Source: an uncultured Oscillospiraceae bacterium (lineage in GTDB: Bacteria; Bacillota; Clostridia; Oscillospirales; Oscillospiraceae). From it: 64,000 nucleotides of DNA. Below the pieces are notes generated by a model. The model was given only the letters and a program-made list of their open reading frames with translations, had not been told where the DNA came from and searched no databases. Numbering within the stretch: position 1 is the first letter of the stretch; each line of letters begins with the position of its first letter. A program made the translations under genes and the position numbers. The stretch covers positions 1 through 64,000 of the forward strand of contig CAAEOT010000026.1 of assembly GCA_900757655.1 (NCBI GenBank), written 5' to 3'. Below are positions 42,525 to 52,420 of the stretch, piece after piece.

Positions 42525-43427
42525 ATGAAAGGCATCATCCTCGCCGGGGGCTCCGGCACGCGGCTGTATCCGCTCACGCGGGTCACGTCCAAGCAGCTGC
42601 TGCCCGTGTATGACAAGCCCATGATCTACTACCCGCTCTCGACGCTCATGCTCGCGGGCATCCGGGACATTCTCATCATCTCCACGCCGGACGATACGCC
42701 GCGCTTTGAGCGCCTGCTCGGCGACGGCAGCCAGTTCGGCATCCGGCTGTCCTACGCGGTGCAGCCGCACCCGGATGGTCTTGCGCAGGCGTTTCTGATC
42801 GGGGCGGACTTCATCGGCAGTGATACCTGCGCCATGGTCCTCGGCGACAATATTTTCTACGGCAGCTGGTTTCGCCGCAACCTGCTGGAGGCGGTCGAAA
42901 ACGCCGAGGCGGGCTATGCCACGATTTTCGGCTACCACGTCAAGGATCCGGAGCGCTTCGGCGTCGTGGAGTTCGATCAGGACAGGCGTGTACTGTCCGT
43001 TGAGGAAAAGCCAAAGCACCCGCGCTCGAACTACTGCGTCACGGGCCTGTATTTTTACGACAATCGCGTGGTGGAAAAGGCGCGGCAGGTGCGGCCGTCC
43101 GCGCGCGGAGAGCTGGAGATCACGGACCTCAACCGGCTCTATCTGGACGAGGACCGGCTGAAGGTGCAGCTGCTCGGCCGCGGTTTTGCCTGGCTCGACA
43201 CCGGCACGGTCGAGAGCCTTATGGACGCGGCGGTCTTTGTCCAGACGGTGCAGAACCGGCAGGATGTGATCATTTCCGCGCCGGAAGAGGTAGCCTATCA
43301 CATGGGCTGGCTCACAAAGGCGCAGCTGCTGGCCGCAGCCGCGCAGTATGACCATTCGCCCTATGGCACGCATCTGCGCGCGGTCGCAGAGGACAAACTT
43401 GTGTTTGAGAGGGAGCTGCATGACTAG
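42525..43427 (+). CDS. rfbA: Glucose-1-phosphate thymidylyltransferase
   Basis: Makes dTDP-glucose from dTTP and glucose 1-phosphate. 300 residues. GIILAGGSGTRLYPLT, SKQLLPVYDKPMIYYPLS, the metal-binding VLGDNIFYG and VEEKPKHPRSNYCVTGLYFY are diagnostic RmlA motifs. ATG at 42525 with AAGGGAGG upstream. Its last 8 bp overlap rfbB. Confidence 0.96.
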   Translation: MKGIILAGGSGTRLYPLTRVTSKQLLPVYDKPMIYYPLSTLMLAGIRDILIISTPDDTPRFERLLGDGSQFGIRLSYAVQPHPDGLAQAFLIGADFIGSDTCAMVLGDNIFYGSWFRRNLLEAVENAEAGYATIFGYHVKDPERFGVVEFDQDRRVLSVEEKPKHPRSNYCVTGLYFYDNRVVEKARQVRPSARGELEITDLNRLYLDEDRLKVQLLGRGFAWLDTGTVESLMDAAVFVQTVQNRQDVIISAPEEVAYHMGWLTKAQLLAAAAQYDHSPYGTHLRAVAEDKLVFERELHD

Positions 43428-44448
43428 ATTCGTCACCGGCGGCGCCGGCTTCATCGGCGCAAACTACCTGTTTTATCTGCGTGCGCACTACCCGGACGAC
43501 CGGCTCGTGTGCATCGACAAGCTCACCTATGCCGGCAATCTCTCCACGCTCGCGCCGCTGCTCGGGCAGCCGAACTTCCGCTTTGCCCGGGTGGACATCT
43601 GCGACCGCGAGGCGGTTTACGGTCTGTTTGAGGACGAGCGGCCCGATGTAGTCGTGAACTTCGCGGCCGAGAGCCACGTGGACCGCTCGATCGCCGACCC
43701 GTCGCTGTTTCTGCAGACGAATATTATCGGCACGTCCGTGCTCATGGACGCCTGCCGCAAATACGGCAATGTGCGCTTTCATCAGGTCTCGACCGACGAG
43801 GTCTACGGCGACCTGCCGCTCGACCGGCCGGACCTGCTGTTCACCGAGCAGACGCCGCTGCACACCAGCTCACCCTACAGCAGCTCCAAGGCCGCGGCCG
43901 ACCTGCTGGCGGGGGCATACTGCCGCACGTACGGCCTGCCGGTCACGATCTCGCGCTGCTCGAACAATTACGGGCCGTATCAGTTCCCGGAAAAGCTCAT
44001 CCCGCTCATGATCCTCAATGCCCTCGCAGACCGCCCGCTGCCGGTCTACGGCCGGGGGCTGAACGTGCGCGACTGGCTGTATGTCGGCGACCACTGCCGG
44101 GCCATCGACCTCGTGGTCAACCACGGCCGCATCGGCGAGGTGTACAATATCGGCGGCCACAACGAGATGCGCAACATCGACATCGTGCGCCTGATCTGCC
44201 GCAAGCTCGGCAAGCCCGAGAGCCTCATTACCTACGTCGCCGACCGACAGGGGCACGACCTGCGCTACGCCATCGACCCCGCGAAGATTCACGCCGAGCT
44301 CGGCTGGCTGCCGGAGACGCGCTTTGCCGACGGCATCGGCAAAACGATCGACTGGTATCTCGCCAACCGCCCCTGGTGGGAGGAGATCGTCTCCGGCGAA
44401 TATCAGACTTACTACGCGCGCATGTACGGCGACCGCCCCATGGCGTGA
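43420..44448 (+). CDS. rfbB: dTDP-glucose 4,6-dehydratase
   Basis: Converts dTDP-glucose to dTDP-4-keto-6-deoxyglucose with NAD. 342 residues, extended SDR. NAD loop TGGAGFIGANYLFYL, VVNFAAESHVDRSI, STDEVYGDL, catalytic YxxxK in SPYSSSKAAADLL, and NNYGPYQFPEKLIPLMI. ATG at 43420 with GAGAGGGAG upstream. The dTDP-rhamnose epimerase and reductase (rfbC, rfbD) are not next to it; a strong terminator closes the operon. Confidence 0.96.
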   Translation: MTRFVTGGAGFIGANYLFYLRAHYPDDRLVCIDKLTYAGNLSTLAPLLGQPNFRFARVDICDREAVYGLFEDERPDVVVNFAAESHVDRSIADPSLFLQTNIIGTSVLMDACRKYGNVRFHQVSTDEVYGDLPLDRPDLLFTEQTPLHTSSPYSSSKAAADLLAGAYCRTYGLPVTISRCSNNYGPYQFPEKLIPLMILNALADRPLPVYGRGLNVRDWLYVGDHCRAIDLVVNHGRIGEVYNIGGHNEMRNIDIVRLICRKLGKPESLITYVADRQGHDLRYAIDPAKIHAELGWLPETRFADGIGKTIDWYLANRPWWEEIVSGEYQTYYARMYGDRPMA

Positions 44449-44460
44449 GCACAGAAATCA

Positions 44461-44502
44461 AAAACCGCAGGCCCCGGAGTATGCTCCGGGGCCTGCGGTT
44501 TT
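44461..44502. terminator. Bidirectional terminator after rfbB
   Basis: 19-bp perfect stem (44461-44479 with 44484-44502) with AAAA/TTTT base, TATG loop. Serves rfbB and the convergent acetyltransferase gene. Confidence 0.92.
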
Positions 44503-44519
44503 ATGATATGTGCCTGCCG

Positions 44520-45056
44520 TTACGGCTCTGCGCCCAGCCACTTTTCCAGACACACGAGCGCCACGCCGTCGATGCCGTTGAACGTGCACGGCGCGACCCC
44601 GGCCTCGCGGTAGCCGAGATAGGCGTAGAGCCGGCGGGCGTTGGCGTTTTTCGCGTTCGTGTCGATGCGCAGCTCCGGGCAGCCGAGCGCGCGGGCGCGC
44701 TGCTCGTAAAAGCGCACGAACTGCGTCCCGCAGCCATGCCCGGCCACCGCCGGGTCGACGACGAGCGTGTGCAGCACGAGCACCTGCTCCGGCGGCACGT
44801 CATGCGCCCACGGCATCTCGGCATACACCGGCACCTGCTCGCGGTTGATGCGCCCGGCGGCATAGACGGTGCCGCCGTCGGCGAGCACGAACAGATCCCC
44901 GGCATCCAGCCCGGCCTGCGCGGTCGCGCGCGTGGGGTACACGCCGCGCACCCAGCCGATGCTGACTTTCCCGGCCTCCTCGGCTGTGTGGATCGTGTCA
45001 TAGATCTCCTCGATGCGCGCAAGGTCGTGCGCAGCTGCGGGTCGGATAGTCGCCAT
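44520..45056 (-). CDS. GNAT family N-acetyltransferase
   Basis: 178 residues. GNAT core with LHTLVVDPAVAGHGCGTQFV (acetyl-CoA loop, degenerate Q/RxxGxG/A) and a C-terminal NAKNANARRLYAYLGYREAG, a strong family signature. Substrate unknown. Start at the ATG at 45056 with AGGAGGAAA upstream, in preference to 45080. It follows the SGNH hydrolase gene by 20 bp on the same strand. Confidence 0.9.
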   Translation of the reverse strand: MATIRPAAAHDLARIEEIYDTIHTAEEAGKVSIGWVRGVYPTRATAQAGLDAGDLFVLADGGTVYAAGRINREQVPVYAEMPWAHDVPPEQVLVLHTLVVDPAVAGHGCGTQFVRFYEQRARALGCPELRIDTNAKNANARRLYAYLGYREAGVAPCTFNGIDGVALVCLEKWLGAEP

Positions 45057-45076
45057 CGGTCTTTCCTCCTGTGTGA

Positions 45077-46294
45077 TCATCCAAAGATGCCCTCCGGGAT
45101 CAGCGCGGCGAGCGCCCGCTGCCCGGCCGGCGTGTGGTGCACGCCGTCGGTCGTGTAGGCCGGGATGAGCGCGTCCGGGTCGTCGGGGTCTGCCAGCGCA
45201 TCCAGCGGGATATAGCCGTCGGCGGGGCAGTCCGCGCTCTGGAACCAGGCGTTGAGCTCCAGCCGCAGCGCGTCATACTCCGGCGACCACTGAATGTCGT
45301 CCCCGCGGCCGAAGAGGTTGCGCGTGTAACCCTTCCACGGCGTGAGCTCGCAAAACCAGATGCGCACGCCCTGCGCGTGCGCCATGTCGGCGAGCGCGCG
45401 GTAGCCCGCCGTCATCTGCGCAAACGTGACCGGAGTCAGCAGCCCCTGCTTGCTCCGGCAGTGCGGGTGGATGAGATCATTGGCCCCCAGCTTGACGAGC
45501 ACCATGTCCGCGCCCGCCTGACCGAGCACGTCGCGCCCGAAGCGCTTCACGCCCGCGCCGCCGAGCAGCTTGGCCGCACGGCCGACGCCGTCGGCCACCA
45601 GCCGGTCGCCCTTGATGGCGGCCTGCGTCACGCTCACATTCCCGATGCCGTCTGCGCGCAGGCGCGCAGCCAGCAGGCGCGGCAGCTCGTTTGCCACGGT
45701 CGAGTCGCCGAAGATGACGCACGCGTGCGTCCCGGCCGCGGCCAGCACGTCGACCTCCGTGAGCGCGGGGATGACCTCATACGCGCCGGAATCCGCTGTG
45801 TGCTGCATCGGCACGGCCATGTGCAGCATGGGCCGGCGCGTGCAGTTGCCGAGCTCGGCGTGGCTGCACCCGCCGATGAGCCCGATCGTGCGCATGGCGT
45901 TGATGCCGCGGTAAAAGACCGTCACGGTCAGCGTCTGTCCGGCGGTGACCGGCAGCGCGGCCGCGTCGGACGTGCAGCTTGCCCCGGCGCCGATGCGCAC
46001 GTGCGTCTGCCCGCCGAAGGTCACGGTGCGCAGCGTGGCCGGGTCGATGCCGCGCGCATCGTCCGCGCCGAGGGCGACGGTGCAGGCGGCGACGTGCAGC
46101 GGCAGCACGCCGAAGATGTTCGAGAGCGTCAGCCGCACGTGCGTGCCGCCGGCCGTGAGCTGCACGGCCGTGCGCGCGGACACGTCCGATACGGCGACGC
46201 CGAGCCGGTCGAGCACACCGGCCTCGGACAGGCTCGCGTCGATGGGGCTGGTGCTCCACGCACTGACCCAGCGGCGATCGGAAAGAGATTCCAT
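45077..46294 (-). CDS. SGNH hydrolase with N-terminal beta domain
   Basis: 405 residues, no signal peptide. N-terminal about 180 residues form the jelly-roll-like part seen in larger GDSL esterases (RWVSAWSTSPID opening, VRLTLSNIFG). SGNH domain: block I CVIFGDSTVANELP, block III VKLGANDLIHP, block V TTDGVHHTPAGQ. Probably a carbohydrate esterase or rhamnogalacturonan acetylesterase-like enzyme. ATG at 46294 with GGGAGGTG upstream. Likely co-transcribed with the GNAT gene downstream. Confidence 0.87.
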   Translation of the reverse strand: MESLSDRRWVSAWSTSPIDASLSEAGVLDRLGVAVSDVSARTAVQLTAGGTHVRLTLSNIFGVLPLHVAACTVALGADDARGIDPATLRTVTFGGQTHVRIGAGASCTSDAAALPVTAGQTLTVTVFYRGINAMRTIGLIGGCSHAELGNCTRRPMLHMAVPMQHTADSGAYEVIPALTEVDVLAAAGTHACVIFGDSTVANELPRLLAARLRADGIGNVSVTQAAIKGDRLVADGVGRAAKLLGGAGVKRFGRDVLGQAGADMVLVKLGANDLIHPHCRSKQGLLTPVTFAQMTAGYRALADMAHAQGVRIWFCELTPWKGYTRNLFGRGDDIQWSPEYDALRLELNAWFQSADCPADGYIPLDALADPDDPDALIPAYTTDGVHHTPAGQRALAALIPEGIFG

Positions 46295-46377
46295 GGATCG
46301 GACACCTCCCGGAAAAATTCAGAGTGTTTACAAGGTAATGCATCCCGCCCGAAAAGTCAAGCGGCGCGAAAACGAAA

Positions 46378-46404
46378 ACCGGCAGAGCGTCCCGCTCTGC
46401 CGGT
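46378..46404 (-). terminator. Terminator after the FakA-C-like gene
   Basis: 12-bp perfect stem (46378-46389 with 46393-46404), 3-nt loop, followed on the minus strand by TTTCGTTTTCG. Confidence 0.8.
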
Positions 46405-46421
46405 CCTTGCGTCCGGAATGC

Positions 46422-46673
46422 TCAGCCGTGCAGGCCGTTTTCCTGGCGCTCCATGTTTTCGATGACGACGTCGTGAATGTCGCCCAGGCCCGCGCAGTAT
46501 TCGAGCACCTTCCAGGGCGTGTTCGTGTGGAAGTGGATCTTGATGAGGTCCTCATCGCCGACGGCCAGCAGACAGTCGCCCGCGATGTTCTGCTGGATAT
46601 AGTCATGAATGGCGTCCTCGTCGAGGCCGTGTCCTTCGATGAGCAGCTGGGTGTCAAAACGGAATTCGAGCAT
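46422..46673 (-). CDS. Stand-alone FakA C-terminal-like protein
   Basis: 83 residues. The whole protein matches the C-terminal segment of DegV-partner kinases (FakA/DAK2-related): EFRFDTQLLIEG, a GDCLLAVGDEDLIKIHFHT core, NTPWKVLEYCAGLGDIHDV. The kinase and middle domains are absent. Such mini-proteins are found in Clostridia and often carry names derived from dihydroxyacetone kinase, but they cannot be kinases. ATG at 46673 with an AAGGAGGA site, 14 bp downstream of lepA, so probably in the lepA operon. Confidence 0.82.
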   Translation of the reverse strand: MLEFRFDTQLLIEGHGLDEDAIHDYIQQNIAGDCLLAVGDEDLIKIHFHTNTPWKVLEYCAGLGDIHDVVIENMERQENGLHG

Positions 46674-46687
46674 GGTTTTTGTCCTCC

Positions 46688-48486
<1,799 letters not shown>

Positions 48487-48490
<4 letters not shown>

Positions 48491-48798
48491 AGGGCAATCT
48501 CCTCCAGTGCGGCCCCGGCGCGGTCGGCGGCGGTGCGCACGTCCTGCACGAGCACGCGCAGCGCCTCAAGCTGTTCGGGCGTGCACGTCGGGCTCGGCGC
48601 CCGGCCGAGCAGAAAGTCCGCGCTCACGCCGTAGTAATCGCATGCCCGGCACACGAACGCCAGCCCCGGCTCGCGCGCGCCGTTTTCGTAGTGGGACAGC
48701 AGCGCCTGGCTGATCTTCAGATCGGCCGCGACCTTGCGCTGGGACAGCCCGCGCGCGTGGCGCAGCTCCGACATGACGGCAGCAAAATTGCGTTCCAT
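48487..48798 (-). CDS. XRE-family helix-turn-helix regulator
   Basis: 103 residues. N-terminal HTH (about 5-60): MSELRHARGLSQRKVAADLK, then ISQALLSHYENGAREPGLA, a textbook Cro/CI motif; the C-terminus is an alanine-rich helix that may dimerise. Targets unknown. AGGAGG ribosome site 7 bp upstream of ATG. Overlaps lepA by 4 bp, so it is translationally coupled to it. It is divergent from pta; the shared region could be its target. Confidence 0.92.
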
Positions 48799-48892
48799 GC
48801 CGCACCTCCTGTAACATTCATGATAACGGACTGTATTTTACCACGCCCGCGCCCAAACGGCAACAACCTCTTTATAAAATCGCGCGCAAGAC

Positions 48893-48921
48893 TTGAAAAA
48901 CGTCGAACGGGGTGTTACACT
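48893..48921 (+). promoter_or_regulatory. Promoter for pta
   Basis: TTGAAA (48893-48898), 17-bp spacer, TACACT (48916-48921) preceded by TGT (extended -10), 62 bp upstream of the start. Confidence 0.75.
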
Positions 48922-48983
48922 ATTTACTTGTGAAACCATGTTCACAGCAAACAGAAAATAGAAATATATTGGAGGAAAACACC

Positions 48984-49985
48984 ATGTTCGAAAATCTGGT
49001 TGAAGTTCTCAAAGCCAATCCGCGCAAGATCGTTTACACCGAGGGCACCGACGCCCGCATCCTCGAGTCCGCTGCCCGCCTGAAGCAGGGCGGCTTCCTG
49101 ACGCCGATCCTTGTCGGCAATGTCGATGACGTGAAGGCGGCGGCCAAGGCCGGCAACTTCGACATCGAGGGTCTCGAGATCATCGACCCCGCCAACTACG
49201 ACAAGATGGACGAGATGGCTCAGTGCATGTTTGACCTGCGCAAGGGCAAAATGACCATGGAAGAAGTCCGCGCCAACCTCCAGAAGGGCAACTACTTTGG
49301 CACCATGCTCGTGAAGATGGGCGTGGCCGATGCCCTGCTCGGCGGCGCGACCTACTCCACCGCGGACACCGTCCGTCCGGCGCTGCAGCTCATCAAGACC
49401 AAGAAGGGCGCCCACCTCGTGAGCTCCTGCTTCATCATGGTCCGCGGCGACGAGATGCTCGCCATGGGCGACTGCGCCATCAACATCGACTATCAGGATA
49501 CCGTCGACAAGGCCACCGGTGAGGTCACGTTCTCTGCCGCGCAGAAGCTGGCCGAGGTCGCCATCGAGACCGCCAAGACCGCCGAGACCTTCGGCATCGA
49601 CCCGAAGGTCGCCATGCTGAGCTTCTCCACCAAGGGCTCCGGCAAGGGCGGCACGGTCGCGCTCAGCCACGACGCTACGGCTATTGCCAAGGAGCTCGCG
49701 CCCGAGCTGAAGCTCGACGGCGAGATGCAGTTCGATGCGGCCGTTTCCCCGGTCGTCGGCCAGCTGAAGTTCCCCGGCTCCCCGGTCGCGGGCCATGCCA
49801 ACACCTTCATCTTCCCGTGCATCGAGGCCGGCAACATCGGCTATAAGATCGCGCAGCGTCTCGGCGGCTTTGCGGCCTACGGCCCGATCCTGCAGGGCCT
49901 GAACGCGCCGATCAACGACCTGTCCCGTGGCTGCGACGCCGAGGAAGTCTACCAGATGTCCATCATCACGGCGGCTCTGGCGTAA
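48984..49985 (+). CDS. pta: Phosphate acetyltransferase
   Basis: Acetyl-CoA + phosphate to acetyl phosphate, the acetate-forming ATP pathway with acetate kinase (not in window). 333 residues, the short monofunctional form. KIVYTEGTDARILESAARL, VKMGVADALLGGATYST, FSTKGSGKGG and the C-terminal GHANTFIFPCIEAGNIGYKI block are diagnostic. ATG at 48984 with GGAGG 8 bp upstream. Codon use is notably uniform, as expected for a highly expressed gene. Strong promoter and terminator. Confidence 0.96.
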   Translation: MFENLVEVLKANPRKIVYTEGTDARILESAARLKQGGFLTPILVGNVDDVKAAAKAGNFDIEGLEIIDPANYDKMDEMAQCMFDLRKGKMTMEEVRANLQKGNYFGTMLVKMGVADALLGGATYSTADTVRPALQLIKTKKGAHLVSSCFIMVRGDEMLAMGDCAINIDYQDTVDKATGEVTFSAAQKLAEVAIETAKTAETFGIDPKVAMLSFSTKGSGKGGTVALSHDATAIAKELAPELKLDGEMQFDAAVSPVVGQLKFPGSPVAGHANTFIFPCIEAGNIGYKIAQRLGGFAAYGPILQGLNAPINDLSRGCDAEEVYQMSIITAALA

Positions 49986-50010
49986 TCGGATTTTCGTCCA
50001 AATATTGTTT

Positions 50011-50043
50011 CCGGCGCTGTTATCACAACAGCGCCGGTTTTTT
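50011..50043 (+). terminator. Terminator after pta
   Basis: 11-bp perfect stem (50011-50021 with 50027-50037), ATCAC loop, TTTTTT tract 50038-50043. Confidence 0.93.
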
Positions 50044-50060
50044 GAAAGGGGAGAGCGCCG

Positions 50061-50510
50061 GTGGAGCGCGAGGAGTATATGCGCGCGGCGCTCGGGCTCG
50101 CGCGCGAGGCGGCGGCGGACGGCGAGGTGCCGGTCGGCTGCGTGATCGCCGACAGCGCGGGGCAGATCATCGGCCGCGGCCGCAACCGCCGCGAGCGGAC
50201 GCACCGGGCCGACGCCCACGCCGAGATGGAGGCCATCGCGCAGGCGTGTCAGGCGCGCGGCACATGGCGGCTCGACGGCTGTACGCTTTATGTCACACTC
50301 GAGCCGTGTCCCATGTGCGCCGGGGCGATCATCAATGCCCGCGTGCCGGCCGTTGTCTATGGCGCGAAAGAGCCGAACTTCGGCTCCTGCGGCAGCGTGC
50401 TCAACCTCTTTGAGGAGCGCTATGGCCACCACCCCGCCATCTACGGCGGCGTGCTGGCGGAGGACTGCGCGGCCGCGCTGCGCGCGTTTTTTGGCGGCCT
50501 GCGCGGATAA
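50061..50510 (+). CDS. tadA: tRNA-specific adenosine deaminase
   Basis: Converts A34 to inosine in tRNA-Arg(ACG). 149 residues. Zinc and catalytic residues in ADAHAEMEAIAQAC and LYVTLEPCPMCAGAIINARV; GAKEPNFGSCGSVLNLF matches TadA. Start is GTG at 50061, preceded by AAAGGGGAG; an ATG six codons in would cut the conserved first helix. It begins 17 bp after the pta T-run. Convergent with the GT8 gene. Confidence 0.93.
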   Translation: MEREEYMRAALGLAREAAADGEVPVGCVIADSAGQIIGRGRNRRERTHRADAHAEMEAIAQACQARGTWRLDGCTLYVTLEPCPMCAGAIINARVPAVVYGAKEPNFGSCGSVLNLFEERYGHHPAIYGGVLAEDCAAALRAFFGGLRG

Positions 50511-50548
50511 AAAAACATGCGTCCCGAACGATCGGGACGCATGTTTTT
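50511..50548. terminator. Bidirectional terminator between tadA and GT8 gene
   Basis: 17-bp stem (50511-50527 with 50532-50548) with A/T-run base, ACGA loop. Confidence 0.93.
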
Positions 50549-51351
50549 TATTTCTGAATCTCTTCCATCAGCTCGTGATAAAACACGTCGAGCACACCGA
50601 CATAGTGCGGCTTCCACGGCTTGAGCCGGCCGCAGTAGTGGATGATGACCGTGTGCGCGCGCACCCAGTCGAGATCGACCGGGGCGTTTCGCAGCTCCGC
50701 GTTGTGCAGCGCGAGGATGCGGTCGCTGAGGTTATAGACCATGCTGTCGAGCAGATGCACCCGGTCGCCGTAGAGCGCGGTGAGAATGTCCTGATCCGGC
50801 AGCAGGAATACGTCCTGCTTTTCGTCGGCGAACGCGCGCACGCGCTCCATGTCCAGATCGGCCCGCAGGGCGGGGAGGTTATACAGCAGCACGCCGGTGT
50901 TGATGTACGGCGCCGCCTCGTCCATGCCCAGACGCGCGGCGTTGAGTTTTTCGAGCAGCTTGCGCGTGTGCGTGCAGGCCATGAAATACGCATCGCCGAA
51001 CGGCGTCGTGTACAGCGTCGTCAGGTGGTTAATGATGATGGTGTCCGCGTCGAGGTAGAGGATGCGCTCGAGCGTGTCCGGCAGCAGCAGGGGCGCCGCG
51101 ATGCGGTAGTAGATCTGGCGCGGGTAGCGCTTCGACTCCGGAAAACCGTCAAACATCGCGGGGTCGACGAACACAAAGTGCAGCCCGACCTCGGGCAGCG
51201 CCGCGCGCACGCGCTCCTCATCGCCGTCCGTGAGGTCGGAGTGCAGGATGAACACCTCGTAGTGGCTCGCGCCGCCGTGCAGCAGCACGCTGCGCATACA
51301 GTTTAGAAACGTAGGGATGTAGCCCCCGTTGATCGCGAAGAGCAGGTTCAT
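50548..51351 (-). CDS. Glycosyltransferase family 8 protein
   Basis: 267 residues. Retaining glycosyltransferase fold: opening MNLLFAINGGYIPTFLNCMR, the DxD metal motif in ILYLDADTIIINHL, INTGVLLYNLPALR, DQDILTALYGDR and the C-terminal IIHYCGRLKPWK, all GT8 hallmarks. Donor is probably UDP-glucose or UDP-galactose, acceptor unknown (cell-wall polymer or surface glycan). The ATG at 51351 has GGAGG 8 bp upstream; the frame to 51375 has none. Confidence 0.92.
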   Translation of the reverse strand: MNLLFAINGGYIPTFLNCMRSVLLHGGASHYEVFILHSDLTDGDEERVRAALPEVGLHFVFVDPAMFDGFPESKRYPRQIYYRIAAPLLLPDTLERILYLDADTIIINHLTTLYTTPFGDAYFMACTHTRKLLEKLNAARLGMDEAAPYINTGVLLYNLPALRADLDMERVRAFADEKQDVFLLPDQDILTALYGDRVHLLDSMVYNLSDRILALHNAELRNAPVDLDWVRAHTVIIHYCGRLKPWKPHYVGVLDVFYHELMEEIQK

Positions 51352-51373
51352 AGCGGTACCTCCTTGAAATGGC

Positions 51374-51407
51374 ACACGCGGGCGCTGCGTTGGCAGCGCC
51401 CGCGTGT
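51374..51407 (-). terminator. Hairpin between PRTase and GT8 genes
   Basis: 15-bp perfect stem (51374-51388 with 51393-51407), GTTG loop; no T-run directly after it on the minus strand. It lies 16 bp past the PRTase stop. Confidence 0.55.
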
Positions 51408-51422
51408 TCTGTGCGTTCCGGA

Positions 51423-51977
51423 TTACGCTTTCGGCGTGCCGTCGGGGTTGAACAGCGGCAGCTTGCCGAGCACCGTGATGTCGGGGCGGTCGTTGGCGTC
51501 GCCCTCGGCGAGCACGGCCATCTTGCCGACGATGATGCCGCCGGCCTCGTTGACGAGCTCCTCCATCGCGCGCAGCGACTCGCCGGTCGAGATCACGTCG
51601 TCCACGATGACGATGCGCTTGCCGTGGATCAGCTCCGCGTCCGTCTGGTCGAGCACGAGCGTCTGCACGCCCTGCGTCGTGATGGACTTGACGTGCACCT
51701 GGAACACGCTGCTCATGTAGGCCTTGGCCTTCTTGCGGGCGACGAAGTATTTGTCCGCGCCGCTCTGGCGGGCCATTTCATACACCAGCGGGATGGCTTT
51801 CGCTTCGGGTGCGATCAGATAGTCATATTCCGGCGTCAGCTTGAGCAGTTCGGCCGCGCAGTGCACGGTCAGCTCCACATCGCCAAACATGACGAACGCG
51901 CCGATGTACAGGTCATCGGAGACCTTGCACAGGGGCAGATCGCGCTTTAGCCCGGCGATATCCATCTCATATGTCAT
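51423..51977 (-). CDS. Adenine/xanthine phosphoribosyltransferase-like protein
   Basis: 184-residue type I PRTase. PRPP-binding signature in RIVIVDDVISTGESLRAMEE; the N-terminal part carries EYDYLIAPEAKAIPLVYEMA, similar to adenine and xanthine PRTases. Base specificity is not clear, so no gene symbol is given. Purine salvage with PRPP from prs is the likely role. ATG at 51977 with TAGGAGG upstream. Confidence 0.88.
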   Translation of the reverse strand: MTYEMDIAGLKRDLPLCKVSDDLYIGAFVMFGDVELTVHCAAELLKLTPEYDYLIAPEAKAIPLVYEMARQSGADKYFVARKKAKAYMSSVFQVHVKSITTQGVQTLVLDQTDAELIHGKRIVIVDDVISTGESLRAMEELVNEAGGIIVGKMAVLAEGDANDRPDITVLGKLPLFNPDGTPKA

Positions 51978-52420
51978 TTGAAATTCCTCCTAAATAAAAT
52001 AACAGGGTAACAAAAGCATTATACATGATTGCCGGAAAAATGCAAGACTCCCGACGGCAAAAGATGTCTTTGTGTATGTGTCATATGGACGAATGTGCTT
52101 CGAATATATTTCAGTAAAGTCACCCATTCGAAAACAGAATATCAAAAATTTGGGAGTTGCCATTTTGCTAACGCCGTCAGATTATCTAAAAAGTGGTCAC
52201 GTTCGGCTGGCACAATCTATGGCATCGTCTAAAATGAACAGTTTATGAACAAAATTGCCGGAAAACAGTTGCGAATTTTGTGTTTTTAGTGTAAATTAGC
52301 AATAAGTTCATCGAGAATTTCCCACTTGCGGTTATGGATGCCCGGACGAAGCGGTTATCGTCCGGCACTATTTGGTGGGGGAGTTCCGGGGAAAAGCAAT
52401 TTGAAATTGGAGGAAAAACA
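51978..52420 (+). promoter_or_regulatory. AT-rich intergenic region and leader of the sodium symporter gene
   Basis: 443 bp without a supported gene, much richer in A and T than its neighbours. A 12-base repeat, ATTGCCGGAAAA, occurs at 52028 and 52254. A weak promoter candidate is TTGCGA (52269) with 17-bp spacing to TAAATT (52292-52297). Downstream, CCGGACGA can pair with TCGTCCGG to form an 8-bp hairpin around 52344-52367. No known riboswitch or T-box features were found. The short open frames here lack ribosome sites. Confidence 0.45.

Noticed and set aside
52029..52232. 67-residue frame in the AT-rich island
   Set aside because: No ribosome site, no motif, and composition typical of chance frames.
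52330..52420. Glycine or guanidine riboswitch before the symporter gene
   Set aside because: The simple 8-bp hairpin lacks the conserved core bases of these classes.
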